Shown: positions 7,702 through 14,820, numbered from the stretch's first letter. The stretch is 27,932 bases of DNA from Streptomyces sp. NRRL F-6492 (GCF_001280125.1 NZ_LGEG01000273.1:1-27932), one strand, 5' to 3'. Numbers and translations: made by a program. The notes: generated by a model not told the origin, from the letters alone.

Positions 7702-7743
7702 CGCCCGGGGGGCGGGAGGGTCCACTCCCCCGCCCCCCGGGCG
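7702..7743 (-). terminator. GC-rich hairpin between shell and cargo genes
   Basis: The arms at 7702-7716 and 7729-7743 are a perfect 15-bp inverted repeat composed almost only of G and C, with a 12-base loop. There is no U-tract. It lies in the gap between the encapsulin stop and the polyprenyl synthase start. It could be a partial terminator or an mRNA-stabilising end that makes shell transcripts more abundant than cargo transcripts. Confidence 0.7.
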
Positions 7744-7751
7744 TCACGGGC

Positions 7752-9167
7752 TCAGCGCCAGCGGCTGACCTCGACGTTCTCCAGGACGCCGAGCGCGTCC
7801 GGGACGAGGACCGCGGCCGAGTAGTAGGCGGTGACCAGGTAGGAGATGATCGCCTGCTCGTCGATGCCCATGAAGCGGACGGAGAGGCTGGGCTCGATCT
7901 CGTCGGGGATGCCGGTCTGGTGCAGGCCGATCACGCCCTGGTCGGCCTCGCCGGTGCGCATGCAGATGATCGAGGTGGTGCGGGCGTCCGAGACCGGGAT
8001 CTTGTTGCACGGGTAGATCGGCACGCCGCGCCAGGTCGGGATGCGGTTGCCGTTGATGTCGATGGTCTCGGGGACCAGGCCGCGCTTGTTGAGCTCGCGG
8101 CCGAAGGCGGCGATGGCGCGCGGGTGGGCGAGGAACATCTTCGAGCCCCGGCGGCGGGAGAGCAGCTCGTCCATGTCGTCCGGGCCGGGAGCGCCGTCGT
8201 GGGGCTGGATCCGCTGCCCGTAGTCGCAGTTGGAGAGGAGGCCGAACTCCTTGTTGTTGACCAGCTCGTACTCCTGGCGCTCGCGGAGTGCCTCGACCGT
8301 GAGCCGCAACTGCTGCTCGGTCTGGTTCATCGGCTGGTTGTAGAGGTCGGCGACCCGGCTGTGGACCTTCAGCACGGTCTGGGCGACGCTCAGCTCGTAC
8401 TCGCGGGGCGAGGCGTCGTAGTCCACGTACGTGTGCGGGACGACGGCCTCGCCGACGTGGCCGGCGGAGAGGTCGATGGCGGCCTCGCCGTACTTGTTGG
8501 TGCGCTGCTCGGGCAGGGCGGCGACGGTCTCGAGGTGGGTGGCGAGCGAGCCGGCCCGGTCCGCGAGGTTGCGCACGTCGGCCCGGGTGAGCTCCAGGAC
8601 CGTGCAGGCGGTGGCGGCGCGGGCGGTCCACTCCCAGGTGGCGTCCTCGCGGATCAGGGCGGACTCGCCGAGGTAGGCGCCGTCGGCGAGGACGCCGAGG
8701 ACGGCCTCGTCGCCGTAGGGCCCCTCGCCGATCTGCTCGATCCGGCCGTGGGCGAGGAGGTACACCCGGTCCGTGGGGGCGCCCGCGACGGCGATGACCT
8801 CGCCCGCCGCGTAGTCCCGCTGGGTGCAGCGGGACGCCAGCTCGGACAGCGCGCCCTCGTCCTCGTAACCGCGCAGGGCGGGGAGTTCGCCGAGTTCGGC
8901 GGGGATCACCGCGACGCGCTCGCCCGTCTGGACGAAGGTGACGCGCCCGTCCCCCACGGAGTAGCTGAGCCTCCGGTTCACCCGGTACGTGCCGCCCTGC
9001 ACCTGGACCCACGGCAGCGTCCGCAGCAGCCACCGGGAGGTGATCTCCTGCATCTGCGGGGCCGACTTGGTGGTCGTGGCGAGGTTCCGCGCGGCGGCGG
9101 TGCCGAGACTCTGCTGCGGCGCCTGCTGCTCCGCGAGGACCTCGTCGCCAACCGAACCTACGGACAT
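7752..9167 (-). CDS. eshA: Family 2B encapsulin shell protein with cyclic-nucleotide-binding domain (EshA-like)
   Basis: 471 aa from ATG 9167, with a GAGGGAG ribosome site 4 bases upstream. The protein has an N-terminal arm (1-50), the first part of an HK97-type shell fold, a cyclic-nucleotide-binding domain at about 100-205, and the rest of the shell fold to residue 471. The CNB domain shows [20 protein letters not shown] and a phosphate-binding cassette, [20 protein letters not shown], with the key E168 and R183 both present. The C-terminal segment includes [38 protein letters not shown] and [19 protein letters not shown], sequences I recognise from EshA and the 2-MIB-operon CNB proteins. 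Family knowledge: these proteins assemble into virus-capsid-like compartments, and EshA affects antibiotic production in Streptomyces. The adjacent polyprenyl synthase is the probable cargo. cNMP binding is inferred only from the conserved residues. Confidence 0.92.
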   Translation of the reverse strand: MSVGSVGDEVLAEQQAPQQSLGTAAARNLATTTKSAPQMQEITSRWLLRTLPWVQVQGGTYRVNRRLSYSVGDGRVTFVQTGERVAVIPAELGELPALRGYEDEGALSELASRCTQRDYAAGEVIAVAGAPTDRVYLLAHGRIEQIGEGPYGDEAVLGVLADGAYLGESALIREDATWEWTARAATACTVLELTRADVRNLADRAGSLATHLETVAALPEQRTNKYGEAAIDLSAGHVGEAVVPHTYVDYDASPREYELSVAQTVLKVHSRVADLYNQPMNQTEQQLRLTVEALRERQEYELVNNKEFGLLSNCDYGQRIQPHDGAPGPDDMDELLSRRRGSKMFLAHPRAIAAFGRELNKRGLVPETIDINGNRIPTWRGVPIYPCNKIPVSDARTTSIICMRTGEADQGVIGLHQTGIPDEIEPSLSVRFMGIDEQAIISYLVTAYYSAAVLVPDALGVLENVEVSRWR

Positions 9168-9419
9168 GGAACTCCCTCTCGTATGACTGAGTTGCGAGAG
9201 AAGCCTTTCAGTACTCAGCGTGTCGGCGCCATTACACAATCGAGTGGGACTGTTCGAAGATCTTCGGGGCATGTCACTGGTTTTCCATCCGGACAGTCGA
9301 GCCACGGCAGCCCCTCCGGCCCCTGTCCGGATCGGCTCGCACACGGTCCGAACGGATGGCGACGGAGGGGCGGACTCCGGTACTCCGGAACCCCACCCGT
9401 CCTCCGGAAGGAGTCAGCC

Positions 9420-10010
9420 ATGGCTGCGCCCATGTCCGCGAACAGGTTCCTCACGGCACTGCGCGACGAGGGCCTCGCGGTCGTCCAGGTCGGCGACTGG
9501 CGCACCCACAACCGCAACCACAAGGGCCCCTGGGGCCCGGTGCACGGCGTGATGATCCACCACACCGTGACCCGGGGCACCGCCGGCACCGTCCGCATCT
9601 GCCGGGACGGCTACGCGGGCCTGCCGGGGCCGCTCTGCCACGGCGTGATCGCCAAGGACGGCACGGTCCACCTCGTCGGCCACGGCCGTGCCAACCATGC
9701 CGGGCTCGGCGACGACGAGGTGCTCCGGGCGGTCATCGCCGAGCGGCGCCTGCCACGGGACGACGAGGCCACCACGGACGGCAACCGGCACTTCTACGGC
9801 TTCGAGTGCGAGAACCTCGGGGACGGCGTGGACCCGTGGCCGAAGGTGCAGCTGGAGGCCATCGCGAAGGCGGCCGCGGCCGTGTGTCGGGTGCACGGCT
9901 GGACCCACCGGTCGGTCATCGGGCACCTGGAGTGGCAGCCGGGCAAGTCGGACCCGAGAGGCTTCACGATGGCCTCCATGAGAGAGCGGATCGCCGAGCG
10001 GATGCGGTGA
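9420..10010 (+). CDS. Peptidoglycan recognition/N-acetylmuramoyl-L-alanine amidase (Amidase_2)
   Basis: 196 aa from ATG 9420, fixed by GGAAGGAG at 9406-9413. The fold is a PGRP/Amidase_2 domain, which cleaves the bond between muramic acid and L-Ala. Visible signatures are GVMIHHTVT (H47-H48, the first zinc ligand region), CHGVIAKDGTVHLVGHGRANHAG (split around residues 73-94), FYGFECEN near 125-132 and GHLEWQPGKSDPRGF at 168-182 (H169 and D178 as ligand-like residues). No signal peptide and no cell-wall-binding domain are present, a shape more like a phage endolysin than a typical secreted Streptomyces amidase. It is divergent from the encapsulin gene by 252 bp. How it would leave the cytoplasm is unclear. 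Confidence 0.88.
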   Translation: MAAPMSANRFLTALRDEGLAVVQVGDWRTHNRNHKGPWGPVHGVMIHHTVTRGTAGTVRICRDGYAGLPGPLCHGVIAKDGTVHLVGHGRANHAGLGDDEVLRAVIAERRLPRDDEATTDGNRHFYGFECENLGDGVDPWPKVQLEAIAKAAAAVCRVHGWTHRSVIGHLEWQPGKSDPRGFTMASMRERIAERMR

Positions 10011-10014
10011 CCCG

Positions 10015-10112
10015 CGCCTCCGCCCGCCCTCCGCCGCGCCTCCGGCCGCCCTCCGCCTCCGCCCGCCCTCCGCCATCGCGCGCCTCCGCCCGCCCTGCGC
10101 CGCCCCGCGCCC
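10015..10112. repeat. Imperfect tandem repeats of GCCTCCGCCCGCCCTCCGCC
   Basis: About four degenerate copies of a 20-25-bp C-rich unit based on GCCTCCGCCCGCCCTCCGCC fill the gap between the amidase stop and the PLP-enzyme start. Unit boundaries are irregular and there is no spacer structure. It looks like slippage-generated intergenic DNA. Confidence 0.6.
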
Positions 10113-10134
10113 GGCCCGGCGGCACAATGGCCCG

Positions 10135-11055
10135 GTGAACGCGTTCGACCTCTCCCGGCTGCGGCCCCGGCTCCCCTCGCCCCTGGAGCCGGTGGAGGAC
10201 GAACGTTTCGCCAGGCGCGGCCTCACGCTGCTCCTGAAGCGCGAGGACCTCATCCACCCGGACCTGCCGGGCAACAAGTGGCGCAAGCTCGCGCTCAACC
10301 TGGACGCGGCGGCCGGGCGGCCCGTGCTCACCTTCGGCGGGGCGTACTCCAACCACCTGCGGGCGACGGCGGCGGCCGGCCGGCTGCTCGGCTTCCCCAC
10401 GGTCGGGGTGGTCCGGGGCGACGAGTTGGCCGGGCGCCCGCTCAACCCCTCCCTCGCGCGGTGCGCGGCGGACGGGATGCGCCTGGAGTTCGTGGACCGG
10501 GCCACGTACCGCGCGAAGAACGATCCCGCCGTCCTCGCGGCGCTCCTGGAACGCGCCCCCGCGGGCGCGTACGTGGTCCCGGAGGGCGGCAGCAACGCGC
10601 TCGCCGTGCACGGCTGCGCGGAGCTGGGCCGGGAGCTCGCCGGGGCGGCGGACGCGGTGGCCGTCGCCTGCGGCACGGGCGGCACCCTGGCCGGTCTGGC
10701 GGCCGGTCTCGCCCCCGGGCAGCGGGCCCTCGGCTTCCCGGTCCTCAAGGGGGGCTTCCTGGGCGGGGAGGTCCGCGCCCTCCAGAAGGCGGCGTTCGGC
10801 GGCCCGCGCGGCGACTGGTCCCTGGACGAGCGCTTCCACGGCGGGGGCTACGCGCGCGTGTCCCCGGCTCTGGAGGCGTTCACACAGGACTTCGAAGAAC
10901 GGCATGAACTCGCCATCGAGCGACTGTATGTGGCCAAAATGCTTCTTGGTCTCGTGACCCTGGCCGAGGAGGGCGCGTTCGCCGCGGGCACCCGGATCGC
11001 GGCGGTGGTCACGGGCGCCCCGGACGGGGTTCAGCCGTCCGCCTCCTCGCGGTAG
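10135..11055 (+). CDS. PLP-dependent D-cysteine desulfhydrase/ACC deaminase-like enzyme
   Basis: 306 aa from GTG 10135. A fold-type II PLP enzyme: KREDLIHPDLPGNKWRKL near residues 35-52 carries the Schiff-base Lys context (GNKWRK). TFGGAYSNHLRATAAAG binds cofactor/substrate, VPEGGSN near 143-149 is conserved, and ACGTGGTLAGLAAG near 178-191 is the phosphate-binding loop. The family converts D-cysteine to pyruvate, ammonia and sulfide or deaminates 1-aminocyclopropane-1-carboxylate, and sequence alone does not decide which. There is no purine-rich ribosome site, but a CACAAT hexamer ends 6 bases before the GTG, suggesting a leaderless mRNA. Its last 25 bases overlap the convergent antiporter gene. 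Confidence 0.85.
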   Translation: MNAFDLSRLRPRLPSPLEPVEDERFARRGLTLLLKREDLIHPDLPGNKWRKLALNLDAAAGRPVLTFGGAYSNHLRATAAAGRLLGFPTVGVVRGDELAGRPLNPSLARCAADGMRLEFVDRATYRAKNDPAVLAALLERAPAGAYVVPEGGSNALAVHGCAELGRELAGAADAVAVACGTGGTLAGLAAGLAPGQRALGFPVLKGGFLGGEVRALQKAAFGGPRGDWSLDERFHGGGYARVSPALEAFTQDFEERHELAIERLYVAKMLLGLVTLAEEGAFAAGTRIAAVVTGAPDGVQPSASSR

Positions 11056-12629
11056 GCGGCCGCCTCCTCCAGGTCGAGGCGGCGGAGCAGGGTGCGCATC
11101 ATCTCGTCGTCGATCCGGCGCTCGTCGCGGAGCCGCACGAAGACCTCCCGCTCGGCGTCGATCATCTCGCCCGAGAGGCGCCGGTAGGTGTCGTCGGCGG
11201 TCTCCCCGGTGGTCTCGTTGACCGAGCCGAGCCGCTCCCAGACCGCGTTGCGGCGCCGTTCCAGTACGGTGCGCAGCCGGTCGGCGAGGGGCTGCGGCAG
11301 GGCGTTGCGCTCGTCCGCGAGCAGCGCGTCGAGGCGCTCCTCGGCGGCCCGCGAGGCCTCGCTCTGGGCCTGCGCCTCGGCCAGCGTCTCGGCGTACCGG
11401 TCGCGGCCGGGGAGCTTCAGGAGCCTGATGAGGGGCGGCAGGGTCAGGCCCTGCACCACCAGGGTGCCGATCACGGTGGTGAAGGTGAGGAAGAGGACCA
11501 GGTTGCGGGCCGGGAACTCCTCGCCGTCGGCGACGACGGGAATGGAGAAGGCGATGGCGAGCGAGACCACTCCGCGCATGCCGGCCCAGCCGACGACGAG
11601 CGGAGCCCGCCAGTCCACCCCCGGCTCCCGCTCCCGGACGCGGGCGGAAAGCCACCGGGGCAGGAAGGTCGCCGGATAGACCCAGACGAAGCGGACGAGG
11701 ACCACGGCGACGAAGACGCCGACCGCGTACCCGGCCGCCTCGCCGACGCCGTACCGGCCGAGCCCCTGGACGACGTACGGGAGTTGGAGGCCGATCAGGG
11801 CGAAGACGGCGGATTCGAGGACGAAGGCCACCATCTTCCACACGGCCTCGTCCTGGAGCCGCGTCGCGAAGTCGACCTGCCAGGCGCGGTGGCCGAGGAA
11901 GAGGCCGACCACGACGACGGCGAGGACCCCGGAGGCGCCGACCTCCTCGGCGGCCGCGTAGGCGACGAAGGGGATGAGGAGCGAGAGGATGCTCCGGAGC
12001 AGGGAGTCCCGCAGGTGGACGCGGAGCCAGTGGATGGGGACCATCAGGACCAGGCCGACGCCGACGCCGCCGACGGCCGCGAGCGCGAACTCCCCGATCC
12101 CGCCGGCCCAGCTCACGCCCTCGCCGACGGCCGCCGCGAGGGCGACCTTGTAGGCGGTGATCGCGGTCGCGTCGTTCACCAGGGACTCGCCCTGGAGGAT
12201 CGTGGTGATCCGGTTCGGCAGGCCCAGCTTGCGGGCGATGGCGGTGGCGGCGACCGCGTCCGGCGGGGCGATCACCGCGCCGAGCACGAGGGCGGCGGTG
12301 AGCGGCAGGTCGGGCACGAGGACGTACGCGAGCCAGCCGACGGCCACGGTGGCGAAGAGGACGTACCCGACGGAGAGCAGGGCGACGGGCCGGGCGTTGG
12401 CCCGCAGGTCGAGGTAGGAGGAGTCGACGGCGGCCGTGTAGAGGAGCGGGGGCAGGATCAGCGGCAGCACGACGTGCGGGTCGAGCGTGTAGTCGGGGAC
12501 GCCCGGGACGTACGAGGCGGCGAGGCCGGCGGCGACCAGGAGCAGCGGGGCGGGCACCGGGGTCCGGCGGGCCGCCCCCGCGATCGCGGCGCTCGCCGCC
12601 ACCAGTCCCACCAGTTGCAGTGCGTCCAT
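11031..12629 (-). CDS. CPA1-family Na+/H+ antiporter
   Basis: 532 aa from ATG 12629, with a GGGCGGGCGGG purine-rich stretch upstream. About twelve hydrophobic segments span residues 1-400, followed by a ~130-residue charged cytoplasmic tail rich in Glu/Arg/Leu (probable coiled coil). The family signatures GAVIAPPDAVAATAIARKLG (near residues 114-133, with the Pro-Asp of the ion site) and ILQGESLVNDATA (near 142-154) are present, as is GWAGMRGVVSLAIAFS near 345-360. The family exchanges sodium for protons across the plasma membrane and supports pH and salt tolerance. It is divergent from the UBP zinc-finger gene by only 49 bp and close to the osmotic-stress-type sigma factor locus. Link to that regulon is inference. 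Confidence 0.9.
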   Translation of the reverse strand: MDALQLVGLVAASAAIAGAARRTPVPAPLLLVAAGLAASYVPGVPDYTLDPHVVLPLILPPLLYTAAVDSSYLDLRANARPVALLSVGYVLFATVAVGWLAYVLVPDLPLTAALVLGAVIAPPDAVAATAIARKLGLPNRITTILQGESLVNDATAITAYKVALAAAVGEGVSWAGGIGEFALAAVGGVGVGLVLMVPIHWLRVHLRDSLLRSILSLLIPFVAYAAAEEVGASGVLAVVVVGLFLGHRAWQVDFATRLQDEAVWKMVAFVLESAVFALIGLQLPYVVQGLGRYGVGEAAGYAVGVFVAVVLVRFVWVYPATFLPRWLSARVREREPGVDWRAPLVVGWAGMRGVVSLAIAFSIPVVADGEEFPARNLVLFLTFTTVIGTLVVQGLTLPPLIRLLKLPGRDRYAETLAEAQAQSEASRAAEERLDALLADERNALPQPLADRLRTVLERRRNAVWERLGSVNETTGETADDTYRRLSGEMIDAEREVFVRLRDERRIDDEMMRTLLRRLDLEEAAAYREEADG

Positions 12630-12678
12630 GCCCGCCCGCCCGCCCTCTCGTCCCGTACGGCAACGTAACCTGGCCATC

Positions 12679-12939
12679 ATGAGCGAGTGCCCGCACCTTG
12701 CCGAACTGCCGCGCCCCGAACCGGCGCCGCTGACCGACACCTGCCCCGAGTGCCTGGCGGACGGAACGCATCCGGTCCAGCTGCGGCTCTGCCTGACCTG
12801 CGGACACGTGGGGTGCTGCGACTCCTCGGCAGGGCGGCACGCGACGGCGCACTTCTCCTCGACCGGGCACCCGGTGATGCGGACCTTCGAGCCGGGCGAG
12901 CGGTGGCGCTGGTGCTTCGTGGACGGTGCGATCGTCTGA
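12679..12939 (+). CDS. UBP-type zinc-finger protein
   Basis: 86 aa from ATG 12679; longer in-frame starts add only an Arg/Pro-rich non-conserved segment. The zinc-ligand series is visible: CPH at residues 4-6, CPEC near 22-25, CLTCGHVGCC near 38-47, and His residues in GRHATAHFSSTGHPV. This is the UBP/ZnF-UBP pattern found as a stand-alone domain in many actinobacteria. In eukaryotes the domain binds the ubiquitin C-terminus, but the bacterial role is unknown. TAACCT at 12666-12671 ends 7 bases before the ATG and there is no ribosome site, which suggests a leaderless transcript. It diverges from the antiporter gene. Confidence 0.85.
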   Translation: MSECPHLAELPRPEPAPLTDTCPECLADGTHPVQLRLCLTCGHVGCCDSSAGRHATAHFSSTGHPVMRTFEPGERWRWCFVDGAIV

Positions 12940-12955
12940 CGGTTGCGCGACGCGC

Positions 12956-12981
12956 GGTTCGACGGGCTCCCGCTTGGGTAC
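12956..12981 (+). promoter_or_regulatory. SigB/SigH-type promoter upstream of rshA-sigH
   Basis: GGTT at 12956-12959, a 16-base spacer and GGGTAC at 12976-12981 fit the Streptomyces SigB-family consensus GNNT-N14-16-GGGTAY exactly. It points toward the anti-sigma/sigma operon, about 230 bp ahead of the rshA start. It suggests autoregulation by SigH or control by a related stress sigma factor. Confidence 0.6.
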
Positions 12982-13038
12982 GTCACCCCTCCGCCGGTCG
13001 CTCGGTTCCGTTGTCCACAGGCCTTCGCCCACCGTCCG

Positions 13039-13061
13039 CACCCATGGGCCTACCATGGGTG
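13039..13061. promoter_or_regulatory. Inverted repeat CACCCATGG-N5-CCATGGGTG
   Basis: A perfect 9-bp inverted repeat (13039-13047 and 13053-13061) with a 5-base spacer GCCTA. TACCAT at 13051-13056 could be a housekeeping -10, so the palindrome may be an operator over a second promoter of the sigma operon. The bound protein is unknown. Confidence 0.5.
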
Positions 13062-13157
13062 ACGGGCCGTGACGGGGTCGGGGACCGTACGGCGACACGG
13101 CGGGACGGATCGCGATAGCGTCACGGCGGACTGCGCAGCCCCCTGCGTACCGCCCGG

Positions 13158-13186
13158 TTCGGGGGCCTCTCCCCCCGAGCCCCGAA
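13158..13186 (+). promoter_or_regulatory. Leader hairpin before rshA ribosome site
   Basis: TTCGGGG at 13158-13164 pairs with CCCCGAA at 13180-13186. The structure ends 17 bases before the GGAGG ribosome site of rshA and could affect its translation. No riboswitch class is recognised. Confidence 0.35.
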
Positions 13187-13213
13187 TGAGTTTGTGCCAC
13201 CTTGGAGGTGAGG

Positions 13214-13627
13214 GTGTCCCAGATCGCAGGCGAGCCCGGGACCCAGGACTTCGTGGAAGTCCGGCTGCCCGCTGCGGGTGCCTATCTGTCCGTGCTGCGT
13301 ACGGCCACGGCCGGCCTCGCGGCGCGCTTGGACTTCACCCTCGACGAGATCGAGGACTTGCGGATCGCGGTCGACGAGGCCTGCGCCATCCTGCTCCAGC
13401 AGGCCGTGCCCGGATCCGTCCTCAGCTGCGTCTTCCGGCTGGTCGACGACTCGCTGGACGTGACGGTCTCCGCCCCGACGACGGACGGCCGTGCTCCCGA
13501 ACGGGACACCTTCGCCTGGACGGTGCTGTCGGCGCTGGCCGGGAAGGTGGAGTCGTCGGTGGCCGACGACCGCACGGTCTCGATCAGCCTGTACAAACAG
13601 CGCGGCGCGGGGCCAGGCCCGGCGTGA
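13214..13627 (+). CDS. rshA: Anti-sigma factor of SigH (RsbW/SpoIIAB-like kinase fold)
   Basis: 137 aa from GTG 13214, with GGAGG at 13204-13208; TTG 13202 and GTG 13208 are in frame but would bury the ribosome site. It is a small GHKL-ATPase-fold anti-sigma factor. FTLDEIEDLRIAVDEACAIL near residues 38-57 contains the N-box-like helix, and the domain ends with a short VSISLYKQR strand. It is shorter and less motif-complete than B. subtilis RsbW. The gene overlaps the sigma factor gene by 4 bases (GTGA), so the pair is translationally coupled and the product presumably binds that sigma factor. The name follows the S. coelicolor sigH neighbour (also called ushX/prsH); ortholog identity is inferred from sequence and gene order. 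Confidence 0.85.
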   Translation: MSQIAGEPGTQDFVEVRLPAAGAYLSVLRTATAGLAARLDFTLDEIEDLRIAVDEACAILLQQAVPGSVLSCVFRLVDDSLDVTVSAPTTDGRAPERDTFAWTVLSALAGKVESSVADDRTVSISLYKQRGAGPGPA

Positions 13628-14733
13628 GGAGCGGGGACGCGACGGCCGGCATCCCCGGGCAGAAGGCGCGGCCGCATGAGGTCGCTACGGAGCGGGCGGA
13701 CCAGATGAGCGAGCACGAGCAGCAGCACGAGGGGGCCGGGGCACCGGGCGTCCCCGGTGCCCCCGTGGGGGCCCCGGGGGCACCGGAGCCCGACGCCGGC
13801 GGATCCGGGGAGACCGGCGCCGCCGGGACGGCGACCGAGGCCGAGTCCGAGGACAAGGGCGAGTCCGAGTCCGGGGGCAAGGACGGGGCCGAGGGCAAGG
13901 ACGGGGCCGGGGACAAGGGCGGGGTTCGGGACGACGACGGGGCCGACGAGGCGCCGGAGACCCGCCCCGTCCCCGCCCCGCACGACCGGAACGGCGCCCG
14001 TGCCCTCTTCGTCGAGCTGCGCGAGCTGCCCGAGGGCTCCCCCCAGAAGGCGGAGCTGCGCAACCGGCTGGTGCGGATGCACCTGCCGCTGGTGGAGCAC
14101 CTGGCCCGGCGCTTCCGCAACCGCGGCGAGCCGCTGGACGACCTGACCCAGGTGGCGACGATCGGCCTGATCAAGTCGGTGGACCGGTTCGACCCGGAGC
14201 GCGGGGTCGAGTTCTCCACGTACGCGACCCCCACGGTCGTCGGCGAGATCAAGCGCCACTTCCGGGACAAGGGCTGGGCGGTACGGGTGCCCCGCCGGCT
14301 CCAGGAGCTGCGGCTCTCGCTGACCACGGCCACGGCGGAGCTCTCCCAGCAGCACGGCCGCTCCCCGACGGTCCACGAGCTGGCCGAGCGGCTGGGGATC
14401 TCCGAGGAGGAGGTCCTGGAGGGCCTGGAGTCGGCGAACGCCTACTCGACGCTGTCCCTGGACGTCCCGGACACCGACGACGAGTCGCCGGCGGTGGCGG
14501 ACACGCTGGGCGCGGAGGACGAGGCCCTGGAGGGGGTCGAGTACCGCGAGTCGCTCAAGCCGCTCCTGGAGGACCTGCCGCCCCGGGAGAAGCGGATCCT
14601 GCTGCTTCGCTTCTTCGGGAACATGACCCAGTCGCAGATCGCGCAGGAGGTGGGCATCTCGCAGATGCACGTCTCCCGGCTGCTCGCCCGGACGCTCGCC
14701 CAGCTGCGGGAGAAGCTCCTGGTGGAGGAGTAG
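13624..14733 (+). CDS. sigH: SigB-family stress sigma factor SigH with acidic N-terminal extension
   Basis: 369 aa from GTG 13624, which overlaps the rshA TGA. An internal ATG at 13705 (MSEHEQQHEG, with GGAG at 13689-13692) would give 342 aa. Residues 1-120 are a Gly/Glu/Asp/Lys-rich, probably disordered extension with repeated GKDGAEGKDGAGDKGG-like units. Region 2 starts near residue 146 (RNRLVRMHLPLVEHLARRFR; DDLTQVATIGLIKSVDRFDP), region 3 follows (GRSPTVHELAERLGISEEEV), and region 4 lies at about 312-365 (LPPREKRILLLRFFGNMTQS, then QIAQEVGISQMHVSRLLART). This is the SigB/SigF class. In S. coelicolor, SigH acts in osmotic stress and aerial development and is made in more than one size, which fits the two starts here. 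Confidence 0.88.
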   Translation: MRSGDATAGIPGQKARPHEVATERADQMSEHEQQHEGAGAPGVPGAPVGAPGAPEPDAGGSGETGAAGTATEAESEDKGESESGGKDGAEGKDGAGDKGGVRDDDGADEAPETRPVPAPHDRNGARALFVELRELPEGSPQKAELRNRLVRMHLPLVEHLARRFRNRGEPLDDLTQVATIGLIKSVDRFDPERGVEFSTYATPTVVGEIKRHFRDKGWAVRVPRRLQELRLSLTTATAELSQQHGRSPTVHELAERLGISEEEVLEGLESANAYSTLSLDVPDTDDESPAVADTLGAEDEALEGVEYRESLKPLLEDLPPREKRILLLRFFGNMTQSQIAQEVGISQMHVSRLLARTLAQLREKLLVEE

Positions 14734-14820
14734 GACCCGCCGCTATCTGTTCACGGGGCGCTGCCCACAAGGCTCTGCTCGCGGGTCGCCGCTCACAGGG
14801 CTCTCTTCACAGCGCTCCGC

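Noticed and set aside
7065..9419. Very long open frame on the plus strand opposite the polyprenyl synthase and encapsulin genes
   Set aside because: It is the antisense shadow of two well-supported genes, with low-complexity Asp/Val/Gly/Ala composition. Only its end, the amidase from 9420, is real.
10015..10112. Iteron or replication origin
   Set aside because: The units are irregular, C-rich and lie between ordinary genes with no replication protein nearby.
9964..13200. Open frame of over 1000 codons on the minus strand across the PLP enzyme, antiporter and zinc-finger region
   Set aside because: Arg/Pro/Gly-rich composition and out-of-frame overlap with three recognisable genes; no domain seen.
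13069..13623. Upstream extension of the sigma factor frame through the anti-sigma gene
   Set aside because: Open only because of GC bias. The sequence is Arg/Gly-rich without similarity to sigma factors, and GTG 13624 with stop-start overlap is the natural start. A rare longer product cannot be fully excluded.
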